Shown piece by piece: positions 31,859 through 39,250 of a stretch of DNA of 45,126 nt. Below the pieces are notes generated by a model. That model was not told the origin of the DNA. It did no database searches and saw nothing but the letters and a program-made list of their open reading frames with translations. Both the position numbers and the translations under genes were made by a program. Within the stretch, counting starts at the first letter, position 1; each line of letters opens with the position of its first letter. Source of the DNA: Streptomyces anulatus (GTDB lineage Bacteria > Actinomycetota > Actinomycetes > Streptomycetales > Streptomycetaceae); contig NZ_JOEZ01000057.1 in the NCBI RefSeq assembly GCF_000721175.1, positions 1 to 45,126 on the forward strand, written 5' to 3'.

Positions 31859-33105
31859 CCTCCTTCCTACTGGCGCTGCGTTCCTCCCCGCTGCGGTGGC
31901 TGCTCGCTCCCTTGCTTGCCCTCGATCTCATCCTCATTCTCACCCGCGACGACTACTGGCACGGACTTTGGGGAGACACCGGCGCCACGGGACAGGTGCC
32001 CACCCTCCTCCTGGGCGTCTTCGCCGCGGCTGCGGCCGCTTGGACTTCCTCGCTGCGCCGTCCGCCCGAGGTGGCGGAGACTCTGAGCGCGATGCCCAAG
32101 CCCAGACCTCAGGCCGAACTGCCACGCATTGCCGTGGTCCTGTGCGTCTTCGTGGTCCCTTATCTGGTGGGACAGGCAGTTTGTTTCGCGGTCACCGCGT
32201 CCTCCTGGCCGGCCGGCTTCACGCAGTACTTGGGATACCTCCTCCTCGGCTTCTCAAGTCTGCTTACGGCGACGGGGTTGGGCTGGGTCGTCGGGCGCCT
32301 GCTGTCCAGCCGCTGGGGACCAGCAGTTGGTGCGCTCGGCTGGCTACTCATTGCAATGGTGGCCGACACAGACCTGTCCGTGGTGAACGGCCCGGCCCGG
32401 CTGCAGCCCGACCTTCTGGAGATAGGTCTCCGCTCGGCGGCCGCTCTGTTGCTGCTGGCCGCCTGCCTCTGGCTGCCCTACGGTCCACGGATCACGCGAA
32501 TCAGTCCGCTATCAGGACTTGCTATGGTCCTGGCACTCGCCGCGACGGCGGCAGCCGCCACCAGCCCGGTGATCGATGAGCGGCACGGCTCCGCATCGAA
32601 GGCTTGCGTAAAGGGCCGCACCGACATCTGCTTATGGCCGGAAGAAGAAAAGTACAAGCCGATGGCCCAGGACGTGCTGGCGCGGGCCGAGGACCTGCCC
32701 CCGGTGCTGGGTACGCCCAAGGCGGTGTACTCGCTCGGCCTCGTCTACACCATGGACCGCAGGTGGGGTGGGGACTTCGACCTGGACAGTGGTTCCGTCT
32801 GGGCGATGGCCGACGGTGTGACTATGGCGATCAGCACGCAAACGTTCGCGGCCTGCAGGAACAAGGACTTCGCGGGTTTCGAGGCGCAACGAAAGGCTGA
32901 CGACCAGTCGGTTCTCGCTGTAGAGCGGTGGCTTGAGAAGCGGCTGGCAGGCGGCGGCGAGCCGGAGTACAGGGAATCGGGAATGACAGAATCCATGGCG
33001 AAAGCCGTGGAAATCGGCAAAGAGATGGCCGACCAGCCTGAGGCGGAACAACGCGCATGGGTCACGGCCACGGTGCGGCACGTCCTGGAGAAATATTGTG
33101 ACTGA
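31855..33105 (+). CDS. ABC transporter membrane protein with C-terminal extracytoplasmic domain
   Basis: 416 residues from GTG 31855 (GTGA overlap with the ATPase stop). About six membrane helices lie within residues 15-245. The last 170 residues are soluble and probably outside, opening with a cysteine pair (ACVKGRTDIC) and containing PVLGTPKAVYSLGL and a Cys-containing EKYCD end. Such long outer domains occur in a group of actinobacterial transporter subunits beside small secreted or modified peptides, and may bind the exported protein. It overlaps the next gene by eight bases. Confidence 0.75.
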   Translation: MTSFLLALRSSPLRWLLAPLLALDLILILTRDDYWHGLWGDTGATGQVPTLLLGVFAAAAAAWTSSLRRPPEVAETLSAMPKPRPQAELPRIAVVLCVFVVPYLVGQAVCFAVTASSWPAGFTQYLGYLLLGFSSLLTATGLGWVVGRLLSSRWGPAVGALGWLLIAMVADTDLSVVNGPARLQPDLLEIGLRSAAALLLLAACLWLPYGPRITRISPLSGLAMVLALAATAAAATSPVIDERHGSASKACVKGRTDICLWPEEEKYKPMAQDVLARAEDLPPVLGTPKAVYSLGLVYTMDRRWGGDFDLDSGSVWAMADGVTMAISTQTFAACRNKDFAGFEAQRKADDQSVLAVERWLEKRLAGGGEPEYRESGMTESMAKAVEIGKEMADQPEAEQRAWVTATVRHVLEKYCD

Positions 33106-33784
33106 CAGCCGAGCCGGCACGCGCATCAACGCGCTGCTGCCGACCTGGCGGCCCAGCCCGGGCAGGCGTTTCTACCCGCCGTGCGGTGTGCGGCAGCCGG
33201 GGAGTGTTCTGCTCATGGTCCTCCTCAGCGGTCTGGCCGTGGCTTGGCTAGGGGACAGGCTGGCCCCCCTGCCCACTGTGGCAGGTACGCAGACCGCAGG
33301 GACACCGAGCTGGCGGATGCTGGCCATGTTCGCGGGCGCCCTGCCGGTACTGTCCCTGCACAGCCGTATGGCAGCGCTGGAGGCAGTCGGTACAGCCCGC
33401 TTTCACCGCGGGAGGGCGTTGCGGTTGATAATGCTGTGGGCCACGAGCATGGCCGTCTTCCTGGGCGTCTGCGCCGTATCCGTAGAGGGCCGAGTGCTAG
33501 AAGTTATGGCTGGCGCTCTGCCGGGGTGGACCGGGCTGGGGCTACTCAGCGGCCGCCTGCTCGGCTGGCGGCAGGGGTGGATCCTGCCCGCACTGGCACT
33601 TCTGCTCATCAGCTACTGGAGTGTCCAGGACGGCACGGGCAGCTACCCGTGGTGGGACTTCAGCCGCTCACCCGTGGCGGAGCACCCGGTGGGCATCGGG
33701 GTCAGCCTGGCGCTGCTGGCTGTAGGGGCGCTGGCCTTCTGGATGACACCCTGGCGCTTGCGGGGTCTGCTCCGGCGGTCGTAA
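33098..33784 (+). CDS. Second membrane protein of the ABC operon
   Basis: 228 residues from GTG 33098. About six hydrophobic segments (SVLLMVLLSGLAVAWLG, MLAMFAGALPVLSL, LIMLWATSMAVFLGVCAV, WTGLGLLSGRLLG, ILPALALLLISYW, GVSLALLAVGALAFW) fit a permease subunit. It is translated by overlap with the preceding gene, so the ATPase and both membrane proteins are made together. Its stop is three bases before the start of tpg homology, so the operon was joined to a truncated tpg copy by recombination. Confidence 0.7.
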   Translation: MTDSRAGTRINALLPTWRPSPGRRFYPPCGVRQPGSVLLMVLLSGLAVAWLGDRLAPLPTVAGTQTAGTPSWRMLAMFAGALPVLSLHSRMAALEAVGTARFHRGRALRLIMLWATSMAVFLGVCAVSVEGRVLEVMAGALPGWTGLGLLSGRLLGWRQGWILPALALLLISYWSVQDGTGSYPWWDFSRSPVAEHPVGIGVSLALLAVGALAFWMTPWRLRGLLRRS

Positions 33785-33786
33785 CG

Positions 33787-34298
33787 TCACGCGCCCGGCA
33801 CGGAAGAGCGCGGGTGCGCAGATGCGGTACCTGGTGAAGCAGCTCGGCGGCACGAAGGCGGTTGCGCAGATGCTGCGGGTGTCCCAGCGCACTGTGGAGC
33901 GGTACGTGAAGGACCAGATCAAGAAGCCCCGCCCCGACCTCGCCGCGCGCATAGAGCGTGAGGTGAAGAAGCGGTGGCAGCCGCAGATTCGGGCCAGGGC
34001 CAAGGCGAAGGCGGCGTCCACGGGCGGCATCATCATCGACACCCGTGCCCGCCTCGGCTACACCGCCCCGATCGGCTCCACCGACCAGGACCGCATCCGC
34101 CACCTGACCGTCGCCCTGCCGCCGGTCCACGCCGCCCGCCTCTTCGAGGCCCAGGAGCAGGGCGCGTCCGACGCCCGGCTCCAGGAGATCGCCGCCGAAG
34201 CGCTCAAGGAGGTCTACTTCCAAGACGGCGGCCGCCGCGCCGGCAGCCTGGACGAGGTCCGCTTCACCGACATCGAACACCTCGAGTTCGACCTGTAG
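33787..34298 (+). pseudogene. N-truncated second copy of tpg
   Basis: From 33787 the sequence matches tpg from about residue 17 (VTRPARKSAGAQMRYLVKQLGG) to its last residue (EHLEFDL), with only about six amino-acid differences. The first 16 residues, the promoter and the ribosome site are absent. An internal ATG at 33822 could give a 158-residue protein with the HTH and C-terminal half intact, expressed by read-through from the ABC operon. Near-identity points to a recent duplication. I class it as a pseudogene, with residual function possible. Confidence 0.85.
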
Positions 34299-34515
34299 AC
34301 GGAGCCCTCCGAACAGCCTGCGGGTCCCTGGTGTGACTGAGCGCTTCACCTGGCGAATGCGTGCTTCAGTTGGCGGGGCTGTGCGTCAGAGTTGGATGCA
34401 GCGGTTACCTTCAGTTCGCGCCCGCCGGTCGTACGTGTAGTTACGCCTCGCGGGTGAGAAGGGATGGAACCGCAGGCTGATGTGAGTAACCGCCCCGTCG
34501 ACGAGCCTGGCTCAC

Positions 34516-35037
34516 ATGCCGAAAGTGAATGTATTGCCCAATGTGCCGCGCTGGGCCCGGCTCGCTGCGCTGGGCGCCGCATTGACCAACGTGCCCTCGG
34601 CGCTTTGGCGGGTGGCCATTGCCGTCGGCGTCCCCGTTGGGCTGGCGCAATCCGAATACGATCAGATGGGGGCTCCTGGCCTGGGGTCGTTGGTCCTCGT
34701 CGGCCTCAGTCTGATCTCCGAGGCCTTCGCGTTCCTCACCCTTGGGCTGGTGCAGAGCTGGGGTGAGGCATGGCCGCGTTGGATCCCGTATCTCCGCGGG
34801 CGCCGCGTCCCAGTCATGCTGGGGACCGCCGTGGCGGGGCTTGGCGCGCTGGCCACGACTGTCTTCGGAGCACTGTTCGTCCACACGTCGCTCAACGCAG
34901 ACATGGAAGCCACCACCTGGGGCATCTGGCTACTCAACATCGTCTACGCTCCGTTGCTCTTCTGGGGTCCGCTGCTGGGCGCGGTCACAGTGCACTACTA
35001 CCGGCGCCGGATGGCTGCCTCTCCCGCGCCGGTATGA
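34516..35037 (+). CDS. Four-helix membrane protein inside the inverted-repeat cassette
   Basis: 173 residues from ATG 34516. Four hydrophobic segments are visible: about 14-43, 53-75 (LGSLVLVGLSLISEAFAFLTLGL), 100-125 (VMLGTAVAGLGALATTVFGALFV) and 135-160 (WGIWLLNIVYAPLLFWGPLLGAV). A basic tail (HYYRRRMAAS) suggests a cytoplasmic C-terminus. It looks like a small uncharacterised Streptomyces integral membrane protein. It is the only gene between the 27-bp inverted repeats. Confidence 0.65.
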   Translation: MPKVNVLPNVPRWARLAALGAALTNVPSALWRVAIAVGVPVGLAQSEYDQMGAPGLGSLVLVGLSLISEAFAFLTLGLVQSWGEAWPRWIPYLRGRRVPVMLGTAVAGLGALATTVFGALFVHTSLNADMEATTWGIWLLNIVYAPLLFWGPLLGAVTVHYYRRRMAASPAPV

Positions 35038-35052
35038 AGGCCCGGAAGCTGT

Positions 35053-35093
35053 TGAGCGCTTCATCTGGCCTCAATCGCCAGATGAAGCGCTCA
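35053..35093 (+). terminator. Perfect 17-bp hairpin at the cassette's right end
   Basis: TGAGCGCTTCATCTGGC (35053-35069) pairs with 35077-35093 around CTCAATC, 16 bases after the membrane-protein stop. It probably terminates that gene and doubles as the right inverted repeat. Confidence 0.75.
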
Positions 35094-35205
35094 GTCACAC
35101 CTGGCCGGGAAGGCCCGGGGCCCGCAGGCGCGTTCACTGGTGAACCCAGTGCTGCGGAGCGGGGAAGCTGGCAGGATCTGGCGAAAGATCTGGGGAGGGG
35201 TACGC

Positions 35206-35820
35206 GTGGAGAGCCTTTTCGAGCGGGTGGCAAAAATCTGGCCGGAGGGGCGGCGTGACCTGCACTGGCACATCCTCCCGGCGGCGAGTGAGGGAGAAGC
35301 GCTGCTCGCGTCCTACCCCGAGGCCGTGTTCGCACGGCCAGGGCTGAACCGGGTACCGGTTGATCGGCTCCATTGCACCCTCCTACATGCAGTCGGGCTC
35401 TCCGCAGTCGATGTGGATGTCGACGCTCTCGTGAGCGACATGCGCGCGCACGTTCAGCACCTGGAGCCGTTCACGCTCACCTTCGACCGGCCGGCCATCG
35501 CGTCCCTCGCCATTGAGATCAGTGGCTGGCCCGGAACGCCGTTCACCCGCCTGGTCGACAGCGTCACCCAGCTCACGCAGGAACAGCGCACAGACTTCCG
35601 CCCGGCGGCCAGTCGCTACCCCCACATGTCCATCGCCTACACCGGTCAGGGCTCCGAGACGCTCAACCCCGCCGAACTTCGGGCAGCGCTGGCGGGCATC
35701 GAGGCACCGCTGTCACACACGGTGCGCGCGGACCGCATCCACCTCGTGGAGCAATGGCACGACGGCGCAACGATCAAGTGGGAGCCGATCGCGTCGATTC
35801 CGTTGGCGGGGTCAGCATGA
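35206..35820 (+). CDS. 2'-5' RNA ligase / 2H phosphoesterase family protein
   Basis: 204 residues from GTG 35206, fixed by GGGGAGGGG five bases upstream. The two catalytic H-x-T/S-x motifs are present: HCTL (His56, Thr58) and HMSI (His140, Ser142), 84 residues apart as usual. The 2H fold hydrolyses or forms 2',3'-cyclic phosphate or 2',5' bonds in RNA or nucleotides. A conserved small gene overlaps its stop by four bases, forming an operon. 2H enzymes occur in RNA repair, tRNA processing and degradation of antiphage signalling nucleotides; the role here is not shown. Confidence 0.85.
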   Translation: MESLFERVAKIWPEGRRDLHWHILPAASEGEALLASYPEAVFARPGLNRVPVDRLHCTLLHAVGLSAVDVDVDALVSDMRAHVQHLEPFTLTFDRPAIASLAIEISGWPGTPFTRLVDSVTQLTQEQRTDFRPAASRYPHMSIAYTGQGSETLNPAELRAALAGIEAPLSHTVRADRIHLVEQWHDGATIKWEPIASIPLAGSA

Positions 35821-36119
35821 ATTTTCCTGGCCACCGCCCGATCCACGGTGACCGCGTCGACCTGGTCGTGGCGGAGGCGTCGTTCACCGTACTGGGCGAG
35901 ATCACGGTCCAGGGGGTGCTCCGCGACGGATGCGGGTTTGTTGAGCTGGTTCTGCCCGATGCCGATCCACAGCAGCGCCGTGCTCTTGAGAAGGTGGTGC
36001 GGTTTCAGTACCGGCTGTACCGGGACGCCGTACTCCTCTACGCCTCGCCACGACTGCAGATGAGGGACGTACGTCGGGCGACCAGCGACGGAGCTCTCGT
36101 TCTCACCGGATCCCCCTGA
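35817..36119 (+). CDS. Small partner of the 2H phosphoesterase
   Basis: 100 residues from ATG 35817 (ATGA overlap with the previous stop). It is beta-rich at the start (HGDRVDLVVAEASFTVLGEITVQGVL), then helical (QQRRALEKVVRFQYRLYRDA). No family is recognised, but tight coupling predicts a shared function, for example an accessory or inhibitor subunit of the enzyme. Confidence 0.6.
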   Translation: MNFPGHRPIHGDRVDLVVAEASFTVLGEITVQGVLRDGCGFVELVLPDADPQQRRALEKVVRFQYRLYRDAVLLYASPRLQMRDVRRATSDGALVLTGSP

Positions 36120-36176
36120 CCACAGGTTCACGGGCAGCCGCCGACGCTACCTGCCCGCCTGCGCGGACGTCTTCAT

Positions 36177-36309
36177 CTGTCCACAGGCGATCCGTGGTCC
36201 CTGGAGGGATGAGCGATCACGAGCAGCAGCCGGCCCCGGGCCGCGGCAAGGTCCTGGAGGCCCTCGCGCGGGCGGAGCGGAAGGTCTTCACCCGCCCCGC
36301 ACCGAAATC
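36177..36309 (+). pseudogene. 5' relic of a tpg-like gene
   Basis: About 133 bases match 37563-37699, the upstream region and first about 32 codons of the tpg-like gene at 37597: CTGTCCACAGG, ATCCGTGG, then ATG 36209 with MSDHEQQPAPGRGKVLEAL and KVFTRPAPKS. Homology stops abruptly at about 36309. The frame runs on to 36496 as nonsense. It forms a direct repeat around two minus-strand genes. Confidence 0.85.
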
Positions 36310-36365
36310 AGCTCGCTCAAGCCGCGCCGGCTCGAGGCCCCTGGCGCATCGCATCTGCCAACCGG

Positions 36366-36855
36366 TCACCCGGCGGCGTTCTTCTCGGCAAGCTTCTTCC
36401 GGGCCTGCCGGTAGTCCTCGTACGTCACGGCGTTCAGCGCCTCGATCCGGGCGAGTGTCTCCACCGTGTCGTCCGTCTTCATCGCGGTGTCCATGAACTT
36501 CAGCAGCAGCTCCACCATCGCGTGGCTCTTCCAGTGCCGCAGCTCCGCCTCGTTCAGCAGTTCCGGGCCGCTGGCCATCATCATGTTGACCAGCTGCTCC
36601 CTCGCCCGCCACTCCCGGCGCCGACGCCACCAGCCCCCCCGGCCGGTTCAGATACCGCAGCTTGCGGATCTGCTCGACCATGGCCCTGATCTGCGTCTCT
36701 TGCTCGGGCGCCCACGCCTTCCCGGAGCCGTCAGCAAGCGCTTGGACGGCCTCCTGAGCGGCCTTGTTGCCGTCGCCCGGCCCGTCGCCGCACAGTTGCT
36801 CCACGGCCTTCCTGAGCGATGCTTTCGCCGCTGTGGTGTCGTCGTCTTCGGACAC
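36366..36855 (-). pseudogene. Hypothetical helical protein with a one-base frameshift in a G7 tract
   Basis: GTG 36855 (GAGGG four bases upstream) starts VSEDDDTTAAKASLRKAVEQ, continuing to IRKLRYLNRPGG. At a run of seven G (complement of 36634-36640) the frame is lost. Reading with six G continues WWRRRREWRAREQLVNMMM to RKKLAEKNAAG at 36366, an intact 162-residue product. Both halves are clearly protein-like, so either a real one-base insertion, slippage-prone expression or a homopolymer sequencing error is involved. The protein is all-helical; family unknown. Confidence 0.65.
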
Positions 36856-37034
36856 GTCTCCCTCTTCTCCTCGCCGAACGCGCAGCATGCCCGCCGTGCG
36901 GTACCCCGGGCAATCGAAAGGCTGGCCTCTGGGGATCCGGGGCCGCCCCGCCCGGCGCGGCCGCCGTGCGACGGGAGCGCCGACGGATGACGTCGGGCAG
37001 CTGGCGGCACCAGCCGGGATGAAGAACAGCCCGG

Positions 37035-37457
37035 TCAGCCCGAGCTGTCCGGTTGTGCCTTCCGCGCCTGCGCTCCGGGGGCAACGAGACCATCGAAGTT
37101 GCCCATGGCTGTGGAGGGTTGGCACTCGCCGTTGTCGTCGGTGTCGATGGGAGTGAGGGTGCCGTCACTTCGGACGGTCCAGGCCACCAGCGGGTCCTCG
37201 ATGAAGGTGCCGTCTTCGTTCTTGAACCGAACCCTCCACCCGCTCCCGGGGATAGCGCCGACGACAGGGTGCTCGCCCTCCGAGAGCCCGGTGAAGTTAC
37301 GGCCGTTGTTCGCCGGGACAAGCCGGCCGCTGCGCTCATCGACGACGAGCGCCTGGCCCTCGTCGTCCCAGGCGATGACGGGCTTGCTCCTGGGGACCAT
37401 ACGGCCGCCCTTTTCCTGCTGGTAGTTCGCTTGGTAGGGGTGCTGTGCTGGGATCAC
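37035..37457 (-). CDS. Hypothetical beta-rich protein
   Basis: 140 residues from GTG 37457, with GGAG five bases upstream (CAGGAGACGCA). The sequence alternates short strands and turns (KPVIAWDDEGQALVVDERSG, GSGWRVRFKNEDGTFIEDPLVAWTVRSDGTLTPI), suggesting a small beta-barrel or repeat fold. There is no signal peptide or cysteine cluster. It is transcribed toward the frameshifted gene at 36366 and both lie inside the tpg-like direct repeat. Function unknown. Confidence 0.6.
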   Translation of the reverse strand: MIPAQHPYQANYQQEKGGRMVPRSKPVIAWDDEGQALVVDERSGRLVPANNGRNFTGLSEGEHPVVGAIPGSGWRVRFKNEDGTFIEDPLVAWTVRSDGTLTPIDTDDNGECQPSTAMGNFDGLVAPGAQARKAQPDSSG

Positions 37458-37596
37458 TGCGTCTCCTGGGCAGGTCGGTTCCGGTCCTGATGCGACCGTA
37501 CGGCGGGAACGGCCGCACCGTCCCGGAGTTGGATCAGGCTGCGCCGACGCAGCCGGCTTCCTCTGTCCACAGGTGATCCGTGGCGTCCTGGAACGT

Positions 37597-38187
37597 ATGA
37601 GCGATCACGAGCAGCAGCAGTCGGCCCCGGGCCGGGGCAAGGTCCTGGAGGCCCTCGTCCGGGCGGAGCGGAAGGTCTCCACCCGACCCGCGCCGAAATC
37701 CGCGAAAGCCCAGGTGAAATTCCTCCTCACGCGGGCGAAGGGGTCCACGAAGGCCCTGGCGGAGCGGCTGGGCGTCTCGCGCCGCACGGTGGAGCGCTAC
37801 CGCGCCGGGAAGCTGACGACCCCGCAGAAGCGCCTCCAAACGGCCTTGGTGGAGGAGACCGAATCCGAGTGGCAACCGCAGGTCAGAGCACAAGCAAGGG
37901 AGCAGGCGTCCACCTCCGGCGGGATGATGGTGCACGTCGTCGCGTACTTCGGGTTCACCGCCTCCGGGTCCTCCGACGACGGCCGCATACGGCACATCAC
38001 CACCGCGATCTCGCCCACCTACGCGCAGCAGATCCTCCAGCTCCAAGCATCCGGTGCGACGGAGGAGGAGCTGCATCCGATCGTCGCCCAGGCCGTCACC
38101 GAGTCCTATTTCACGGAATGGGGCACCCGGGCCCAGGGGCTGAGCGCGGATTTCACCCACGTCCAGTCGATAGATTTCGAGTTCTGA
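37597..38187 (+). CDS. Divergent Tpg-like terminal protein
   Basis: 196 residues from ATG 37597. It aligns with Tpg over its length: RKVSTRPAPKSAKAQVKFLLTRAKG, HTH KALAERLGVSRRTVERYRAGK, WQPQVRAQAREQASTSGGMMV, DDGRIRHITTAISPTYAQQIL and the closing HVQSIDFEF. Overall similarity is clear but distant, so it is an older paralogue, not a recent copy. It may cap a second telomere type or have a regulatory role. No tap-like gene precedes it. CTGTCCACA, close to a DnaA box, lies 25 bases upstream of the start. Confidence 0.85.
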   Translation: MSDHEQQQSAPGRGKVLEALVRAERKVSTRPAPKSAKAQVKFLLTRAKGSTKALAERLGVSRRTVERYRAGKLTTPQKRLQTALVEETESEWQPQVRAQAREQASTSGGMMVHVVAYFGFTASGSSDDGRIRHITTAISPTYAQQILQLQASGATEEELHPIVAQAVTESYFTEWGTRAQGLSADFTHVQSIDFEF

Positions 38188-38408
38188 CACCACACAATTC
38201 AGGGACTGCTATAACCATTTCCATGAGCCGAAGCACGATAGTTGTCCCATAGGCAGGCTTGTTGTCACCTGCAGGCCGTATATGCGCACATGTGAGGTTT
38301 TGGGAGCATCGCTTCGCCGCGCTGCCCGGCATGAACGACCGGCTGCGGGCCTGAGGTGAGTCCGGGCCGTGTGGAACCGGGCGCTCGGCGGCCCACGTCA
38401 CCCCGTAC
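38188..38408. other. Intergenic stretch with a possible gene-end relic
   Basis: A frame from GTG 38291 reads VRFWEHRFAALPGMNDRLRA and stops, like the last residues of a lost gene. Otherwise nothing is supported in these 221 bases. Confidence 0.3.
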
Positions 38409-39032
38409 ATGCTGATCGTCCTGGGGATATTCTTCGCTGTCGCGCCCGCCGTCGTCTGGATGACGATCGCCCGCACCCGCCCTGTCGGCTTCGCGATCGG
38501 CGGCACGCTGCTCGCCGGAGCCGGTTTGCTGATCAGTGTCCAGCAGGGCTGGGTCCACGCCCCCAGACCCGACGCCCATCTCCTGTTCACGGCCCTGGCG
38601 CCTGTGCTCATCGCCTGCGGTGCGGGACTGGAAGGCCGGCACGGGAACTCCCCTCCCCCGGAATGGATTCCCCGCCGCAACGGAGCGATCGGCTTCCTGG
38701 GGATGCAGTTCGCCCTCACCCTCGTGGTCGGCCTCCTGTATGCGCTGATGATCGGCGAAGGCTCGGACGCCCCGCCGTCCAAGGCCCTCCCCTCACTGCC
38801 GCCAGGCATCAGCATGGTCGACGAAGGCACCAACTGCGGTTCCGGCGGCTGCTGGCGCGCCGCAACGGTCATCAGCGGGAACGGCCTGTCCCGCCCGGAG
38901 ATCATCCGCGAACTGGGCCTCCAGCAAGAGAGCTGCCGCTCCAGCGGCTGGCTGCTCGACTGGCGTGACGTGTGCGTTGGAGCCCGGGACAATGGCGCGA
39001 ACGTCACCATCTATGCCACCTGGGGATACTGA
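38409..39032 (+). CDS. Membrane protein with C-terminal cysteine-containing domain
   Basis: 207 residues from ATG 38409; no clear ribosome site, so the start is uncertain. Four hydrophobic segments: about 1-20, 27-43, 57-74 and 95-116. The C-terminal about 85 residues are probably outside the membrane and hold four cysteines (TNCGSGGCW, ESCRSS, DVCVGA), likely disulfides. Family not recognised; the architecture suggests a sensor or envelope protein. Confidence 0.6.
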   Translation: MLIVLGIFFAVAPAVVWMTIARTRPVGFAIGGTLLAGAGLLISVQQGWVHAPRPDAHLLFTALAPVLIACGAGLEGRHGNSPPPEWIPRRNGAIGFLGMQFALTLVVGLLYALMIGEGSDAPPSKALPSLPPGISMVDEGTNCGSGGCWRAATVISGNGLSRPEIIRELGLQQESCRSSGWLLDWRDVCVGARDNGANVTIYATWGY

Positions 39033-39183
39033 GAGGCCGTTTCCGGTCGATCATGGCGGTCCGGGACGAGGATTTGTGACAAGCCCCGTGCCTTACCGCT
39101 GACAATCAGGCTGCTTCGACCGGTCTCATACGCCAGCTCAACCAGCTCTGCCGGTGACACCTACCGTGCTTCGGCACATTCCA

Positions 39184-39218
39184 GCGGGCCGCCGTACAGC
39201 GCTCTGACGGCGGCCCGC
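39184..39218 (+). terminator. 12-bp hairpin just upstream of the gene at 39251
   Basis: GCGGGCCGCCGT (39184-39195) pairs perfectly with ACGGCGGCCCGC (39207-39218). It is 153 bases after the stop at 39032 and 33 bases before the next start, so it may end the first message or attenuate the second. Confidence 0.6.
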
Positions 39219-39250
39219 CCTCATTGCTCACCACGAATGCGAGGCCGACG

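Larger units (their letters stand above)
34330..35101. mobile_element. Small cassette bounded by inverted repeats
   Basis: 34330-34356 and 35075-35101 are 27-bp inverted repeats with one mismatch (30 bp with two mismatches counting the three flanking bases). The right copy is also half of a perfect 17-bp hairpin (35053-35069/35077-35093), so three copies of TGAGCGCTTCA-y-CTGGC exist. They enclose a single membrane-protein gene and no transposase. No target duplication was identified, so mobility is unproven. Confidence 0.5.

Noticed and set aside
36209..36496. A 96-residue tpg-like protein from ATG 36209
   Set aside because: Only the first 33 or so residues are homologous; after 36309 the frame is antisense to the minus-strand gene at 36366.
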